Below are positions 58,680-64,000 of a stretch of 64,000 nucleotides of DNA, piece after piece (positions within the stretch are counted from its first letter, which is position 1; each line of letters opens with the position of its first letter). Origin of the DNA: Triplophysa rosa (Eukaryota > Chordata > Actinopteri > Cypriniformes > Nemacheilidae); contig NC_079908.1 in the NCBI RefSeq assembly GCF_024868665.1, forward strand, positions 5,668,466 through 5,732,465. Direction: 5' to 3'. Position numbers and translations under genes: made by a program. The notes below the pieces were generated by a model that saw nothing but the letters and a program-made list of their open reading frames with translations, was not told where the DNA came from and did not search any database.

Positions 58680-60733
58680 TAGGGATGGGCGATATGGCCC
58701 TAAAACTCTATCACGATAATTCCTGGTATTTCTTGCGATAACGATAAAAATGACGATATATCCATAACGCCATCCACCGCTGTTTTTTTGCGTCAAGTGA
58801 TAGTAGCTGCATGTAGTCTAGACCCTCAGAAAAACAAATATTATCAAAAAGTAAAATTTAGCCCAAATCAAACAGCTCCTAAAATATACCTACAGTATTT
58901 TTGTAAATATAAAATATAATAGTGAGATTCGACTTCAAAAGGTTGTAGTAAAGAAAAGTTAAATGAACTAAAGCTCAATAAACACATCATGTCATACCTA
59001 AAACTGTATATATTCTATTGTTGGGAGGAAACGATCGATCGCATCACGCTGTCAATCACTCTCTCTTGAACTGTGTGAACCTTCTCTTCTCACAGCAACA
59101 TACACTGAATCTGTCTATGACTCGCACTACGGAAAGAGAACAGAAAAATGCGGATAAAAGAAATCTAATTAAATAATCAATGCTTTTATATGCTCATAAA
59201 TGTACTTAAAATAACGTAATACAAACTCGCATTTTGTACTGTATGTAAACAGGCAGCAGTGCTGTTCACGCTGTGTCGCTATGAAAGCACATTTGGGCAC
59301 GAGCTGCGCACGGGAAGCTCCGTTCATCCTGTATATAACAGGCAAGAAATCATATTAAACAATTTGCGCACACGCGCATAACATCTAACGAATGTTTAAA
59401 TAAATACTTTTAGCCAAACTAAATGTTGTGGTGTAACGTATTATGACTATCAACGAATACTTAACAAACGAATTAAATAAAACGAAAGTGAAACTAAACA
59501 TTAACTCGGATTAGGGCTGGGCGATATGGCAAAAAAGTAAACTCGATAGTTTTTTTCTATATTGATCGATAACGATATTTATTTCGATATATATTTAATT
59601 AAAAAACTGTATTTAAAAGAATCTATTTTAAATACAGTTTATTAACAAAAGTTAACCTTTAACCAGTTAAAATTCAATTAAATTAATGCACTGTTGCAAC
59701 ACAGAGGATATTAGGCCATAAACAACATGTACCAGTTCATTCAGTCTCATTTTGACTCAATTGACTCGTTAAGTAAAGGGAGTGTTCATTCAGTACATTC
59801 AACCAATGAAAGGACTCCGCTACTGGTACATTCGAACGCTATTGGCTCAGCACCTGCGCAGTGCGCACATACATAACGCTGCAATAATGTCTTGCTCGAG
59901 TATTGGGATTCATTCAATGTATTCAGTGAACCTTAAAGACATCTCAAATAAACTGTAGTACATTTCTTTAATCATGCAAGCATCTTACATACAAGGTTCA
60001 ATATTTGAATGTGCACACAAACTCACTTCATTACATCTCTAATCTGTACATGGCAGTGCTGGTTTGTTTCATAAACACCAGCTCATGTTAGCAGATATGT
60101 TAACGATGGATATAAAAACGTTTGTGCTTGAGTTTCGAAGTAACTCGCTTGCAATTGCGCCTCAAGTTTGTTTTGTTTAACCGGCGATTGCGAAAAAAAT
60201 AAGACACTTGATAAACCGCGTGATGACAACTCGAGGTTAGTTTCACCTTTGTTTCCGCTTCCAGTAATGTTTTCCTCCTCATGTCGAGTTTTCTTTGCCA
60301 AGTGCAGTATGAAATGGACTTTGTACTTTTGACGCGCATGATAAAAGCTGCACGCTGACTGACTGTTGTTGCGTTTATTTCTGCGTTCTGTTACGACTAA
60401 AATTAATCCATATCGAGTCAAAATGCCAATAGCTTATCATCGTTTTTGAAATACATTCTATCGCGATTCGATATGATATCGTTTATCGGCACAGCCCTAA
60501 CTCGGATGCATCTACCTAAACGAGATTTAGAGCTTTTAGTGCAAACTCTTTCTCAGCTTCACGTCCGCCCTCCGCTATACCCGTTTTCGCTTCACATATG
60601 AGCTGCGAATGGGTCTCACAAAGAAATACGTCATCAACTAGAATTTATCGTTTATATCGCGGGAAGACTAATTCCTATCGTGTGGGGAATTTCTACCGGT
60701 ATATCGCAAACGATATAATATTGCCCATCCCTA
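58680..60733. mobile_element. Non-autonomous hAT-type element with perfect 8-bp duplication
   Basis: The left terminus TAGGGATGGGCGATATGG and the right terminus (reverse complement TAGGGATGGGCAATATTATA) are inverted. The flanking octamer ATTTACAT is present on both sides (58672-58679 and 60734-60741) without mismatch, diagnostic of hAT transposition. No transposase-like frame. It contains the inserted element 59512-60499, so its own length is about 1.06 kb. Confidence 0.88.
59512..60499. mobile_element. Second hAT-type element nested in the first, perfect 8-bp duplication
   Basis: The left terminus TAGGGCTGGGCGATATGG and the right terminus (reverse complement TAGGGCTGTGCCGATAAACG) are inverted. 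The octamer ACTCGGAT flanks both sides (59504-59511 and 60500-60507). The 988-bp interior has no transposase motifs. It inserted after the outer element, and its intact duplication suggests the jump is not ancient. Confidence 0.88.
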
Positions 60734-61492
60734 ATTTACATGTTTTTCTGAATATTAAGTAACACTCCAACTGAACTGAGCTCAGCTTTGTTGCACGGCC
60801 TCAGCAAAACATGGTATCGGCAAGAATAAAATACTACACCTACAGCTTCTTATCTAACAGTTGAAAAATTTTTTTTTTTAAATCATAACAAAACTGATGA
60901 GTAATAATATATAAATACATATGATAAACAACAATAACAGCAACAGCTCACCATTTAAATTCAGATAAAATGGCACATTTATGTCTATAATGATGCCTAG
61001 TCTACTGATACATGAATATGATACTGAATAAATTTTCAAGTATACTAACTATTGAAATTTAAGTTTATTTGTGCCATAGTTGATTTACCTCCACGCAACA
61101 TTACAACAAATGCTATAAGCTATAAGAAAACCTTAGACCACGCCAAACTAAAATGATGGATGGAGTTTGTGTGAACAAACAGATCCTTACTGAAACTCTA
61201 TGAGACGCTGTAAATACGTTTTTCAATAAATCACAGACTGTAAAAGAACATTTTCCTATTTTATAATTTCATTTGATTATATTGCGCTGCCCTTCAAGAA
61301 TCTTTCAATTGGAAATGGAAACATCTACTGTTAAAGTTCTCTGCATAAGCCAATTCGGACTTTAAAAATATTCAATATTTTTGCAACCAATACAACATTT
61401 TAAAGGGCCGGCGACTCTGCCAACTATGCTAAATAGACGAATGCCACATAACTTTTCATTTGTATAATTTTTCATTAGCAATCAGGGTTTTT

Positions 61493-62122
61493 CCTGGCTC
61501 AAAATGAGGCGGAGGTGGTGCCATCCTGATCTTGTACACACACACGTAGGCCTACCGTACCTTTAAGTGGCTTAACCAAAGTGACTTTGAGTTTGACATA
61601 TTAAAAGTTCTAATAAAATTAGATAAAAATGACAATTATTAAGTTATATAAAACATTACTTATATTCGCTAGTGACTGAAAAGTTCAATAGTTTAAATGA
61701 ATCGGTTCAAATGATCGTGTGCGAGTCGTTCTGAACGAAATGTGCGTTCATACTGGCGAACTCTCTGTGTACAGTATACGCTAATTCAACGATCCAACTG
61801 CACAGCTAAAGACATTACAGTGATGTACTTCATGTTAATTTAAGAAATATCAAGAAATTAAACGTACTTGGATGCAAAACAAACAGCCGTGAAACGCAGC
61901 TAGCTCTTGTTCTGGAACTCTTTTTAGCGCCTCAGTGTGCTGATAACGAAACAACGCCTCCACTGTGGCGTAATGTCGCAACTGCAGTTACAAATGACAG
62001 TCTCTTAAATGCACCCAGCATTTCTTGTGAAGTCTCACAACATAATTTTGGCGAGAGCCTGAGGCGGCACGACATTAGATGGAGGCGGCCGCCTCCAATT
62101 TCTCTATGCAGGAAAAACCCTG
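61493..62122. mobile_element. Inverted-repeat DNA element with CAGGGTTTTTCC ends
   Basis: The left end CAGGGTTTTTCCTGGCTC and the right end (reverse complement CAGGGTTTTTCCTGCATAG) are inverted. Just inside them lie GAGGCGGAGG and GGAGGCGGCCGCCTCC. GCAAT occurs next to both ends, a possible short or worn duplication. The 630-bp interior has no transposase. CAGGG ends occur in several hAT-like families, so the superfamily is uncertain. Confidence 0.65.
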
Positions 62123-62326
62123 GCAATTGTATTTAACTGTTTGCATAGATGCACACGCACATCATGCCCGTGGCCAGGGCAAGGACTACACACCCTGTGC
62201 CTATGAATATATTTGTTCTCACGACATTGTAATTATACATAAACTACGTCACAGAGAGCTTTGAGTATGATTGAAACTTTGGCATCAGCAAAGGTACAGT
62301 GTGTGTACTCTGTGTACAGATCAAGG

Positions 62327-64000
62327 TAGGGGTGGGCGATATAGAAAAAAATTCAAATCACGATTTTTTCTGGATACATCACGATTCACGATTTTATCCC
62401 GGTTCTTTTTCAAGTAGGTTTTAAGACTATTTTGCAAATTACAGAGCTACAATACAGCCAAACTAATGTCCCCATATAAAAACATACTCTTCACCATTTA
62501 TATTTTCAAGAATATTTTAATCAAGTTAAGATTTAATGCAAGTGCAATTCTGAAAGTATGAACATTCAACAAGACTTGCATTACAATGAACATCACAAAA
62601 TGAACATTGGTTTAATAAATCTAACAGTTGTAACAGTCAGACAGCTTATTAGACATAGATCCCAGCAAACAGGTTCAAAAATGTAAATAGCTTATTTTTT
62701 ACAAAGTTAAATAATGTTTAAATAAAAATGTACTTGGTCTAGTTAAATAAATGCAAGTGCACAGACTTTAGCATAACTCCCAAAAAATAAACATTGGCTT
62801 CCAAAGGTAAAAACAAAAACACACATACAAAATGTAAACTACCTTTCGTAATCTGTTTAGTAGATTTTTCAAAGTGCAACGTGTTTCAGAACCAAAACAA
62901 TAAAGGTACAAAAATATTTCCTGACCTGAGTCCTGAGTCTTGTAAACTTAGCAGCTTTGGAACATATCAATTTCTAAAATAACACACAGTATAACTAATC
63001 ACAGTCACAAATTTTTAGAAAGGAAAACCAGCTGATTCACTTTATCTGGCTTGAGAGTTGCCCTTTGGCAGGTGACAATATTGCCACCAGTACTGAAGGC
63101 TCTTTCTGAGGGAGCACTTGTGGCTGGAATGCATAAATACTTTCTAGCAAGTTGGCTAACTCTTGGAAAGTTTGCCTCATGGACTTTCCACCATCCCAGT
63201 GGATCCACCTCACTTTCTGCATTTGGTGTGGACAAGTATCCCTTCAATTCTCCTTCTATTGCCTCTTTTAGAGATGAGGAAGCTGATGTTGTGGCTGCAG
63301 ATGCACTTACAACACCTGAGGCTTTTAAAAAGCTGGCAAGTGATTGTTTTGCTTTCTTGGGTGGTGTCTGACCCTCATCAGGGCTCTGTGATGTGGAGGT
63401 TGAGGTACTAGATGTAGGCTGCTGATCTGATGTTGGATACTGTATGGTCAGCAAAGACTCCAGCTCAGACAAAGCTCTGGTTTGTATTCCCTCTATCTTG
63501 TCTTTGTCTATGTATTGTGTTTTGAACCTGGGATCGACAAGCGAAGCCATGTCCAGCAGGTCATCAGTGGTGGGGTCCTGATATTTGTCAGTGAGGTATG
63601 CGAGAATGCTTGTCTTCATTGTTTTTGTTAGTTCAGTGTCTTCATCATTCAGGCTCAAAATGTTGACTTTCAACAGGTGAAGCACTGGCTTTACATAAGA
63701 TATACTCACATAGTCCTCACCTGAGAGTGCATCAGTAAAGTCTTTCAGTGGACTCAATGCCTTTTTCACAGACTCCATTACGTCAACATCTTGCCATGAC
63801 GGGACCAAATGCCTAGTCTTCTTGTCTGCCTTCAGGACCTGAGAAATGGCCTTTTCCTGGTCAAGCACTCTCTCGATCATGTTGAGTCTCGAACCCCATC
63901 GTGTTGGGGACTCGGTGATGAGCTTCTGTTGAGGTAGCTTTAGCTCAGTTTGAGCATTACTTAAGTCCCTCTTTTTCTTCCAGCTGAAGGAGAATGTACT
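62327..64000 (-). mobile_element. hAT-superfamily transposon with coding capacity (right end outside window)
   Basis: The left terminus TAGGGGTGGGCGATATAG at 62327 lies about 680 bp beyond the stop codon of a hAT transposase reading toward it. The preceding octamer GATCAAGG (62319-62326) should recur at the far end beyond 64000. The terminus differs at few positions from those at 58680 and 59512. AT-rich non-coding DNA separates the terminus from the gene. Confidence 0.8.
63005..64000 (-). CDS. hAT-family transposase (ZBED-like), C-terminal 331 residues, 5' end outside window
   Basis: The frame is open from the edge at 64000 to the TGA at 63005-63007 with no frameshift, so the usable start lies beyond the window. 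It reads LITESPTRWGSRLNMIERVL near the left, typical of hAT catalytic cores. A mid region, MASLVDPRFKTQYIDKDKIE, precedes a Ser/Thr/Pro-rich linker. The C-terminus has the hAT dimerisation domain with WWKVHEANFPRVSQLARKYL and SAPSERAFSTGGNIVTCQR; the Glu of SER is the likely third catalytic acid. A BED zinc finger and the first two catalytic Asp residues would be upstream. The adjacent transposon terminus argues for a transposon gene rather than a domesticated ZBED gene. Confidence 0.88.
   Translation of the reverse strand, partial: STFSFSWKKKRDLSNAQTELKLPQQKLITESPTRWGSRLNMIERVLDQEKAISQVLKADKKTRHLVPSWQDVDVMESVKKALSPLKDFTDALSGEDYVSISYVKPVLHLLKVNILSLNDEDTELTKTMKTSILAYLTDKYQDPTTDDLLDMASLVDPRFKTQYIDKDKIEGIQTRALSELESLLTIQYPTSDQQPTSSTSTSTSQSPDEGQTPPKKAKQSLASFLKASGVVSASAATTSASSSLKEAIEGELKGYLSTPNAESEVDPLGWWKVHEANFPRVSQLARKYLCIPATSAPSERAFSTGGNIVTCQRATLKPDKVNQLVFLSKNL

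Larger units (their letters stand above)
58322..62326. other. rnf145 upstream intron, transposon-rich
   Basis: This stretch right of the first rnf145 exon in the window should be intron, since the N-terminal coding exons have not appeared. It contains nested hAT-type elements (58680-60733) and another inverted-repeat element (61493-62122). No exon encoding the RNF145 N-terminus was found on the minus strand. Confidence 0.65.

Noticed and set aside
63051..63411. Plus-strand frames over the hAT transposase
   Set aside because: Shadows of the minus-strand transposase frame, which has clear hAT motifs.

Overview
The window is vertebrate genomic DNA, almost certainly from a teleost fish and probably a cypriniform. 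Two multi-exon genes with GT-AG introns are recognisable, separated by AT-rich introns full of dinucleotide repeats. Many short inverted-repeat DNA transposons are present, including TTAA-flanked elements with ends of the AGGGATAGTTCACCC type that are abundant in carp and zebrafish-like genomes. No bacterial features, rRNA or convincing tRNA genes were seen.

Both protein-coding genes lie on the minus strand. The right half holds the 3' part of rnf145, an ER-membrane RING-H2 ubiquitin ligase: seven exons from 58321 down to 49691, with the first exons beyond position 64000. After about 5.4 kb of intergenic DNA comes the 5' part of ebf1 (early B-cell factor 1, a COE transcription factor). Its start codon is at 44300 and its first six exons run down to 31722. 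They encode the N-terminal half of the DNA-binding domain, including the zinc knuckle. Every exon junction is in phase, so both genes look functional. EBF1 and RNF145 are also neighbours in tetrapods, which supports both calls.

Positions 1-31721 are one enormous, exon-free ebf1 intron (intron 6, open at the left edge). It carries transposon fragments and several GC-balanced, non-repetitive blocks that may be regulatory; I cannot test their conservation.

The rnf145 introns and upstream DNA (50.8-64 kb) are a transposon landing zone with nested insertions readable from target duplications: (i) a TTAA element (52837-54272) hit by a second inverted-repeat element (52999-54036) that carries a fragment of a protein resembling the cysteine-rich C-terminal ('ballast') domain of P2X7; (ii) a TTAA foldback element (55536-57946) hit by a TA-flanked Tc1/IS630-type transposon with a spliced, broken transposase gene; (iii) a hAT-type element (58680-60733) hit by another (59512-60499), both with perfect 8-bp target duplications; (iv) the left end of a coding hAT element (62327 to beyond the edge) with an open transposase frame whose termini resemble those in (iii). 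The gene fragment carried between long inverted repeats is the most unusual item in the window.
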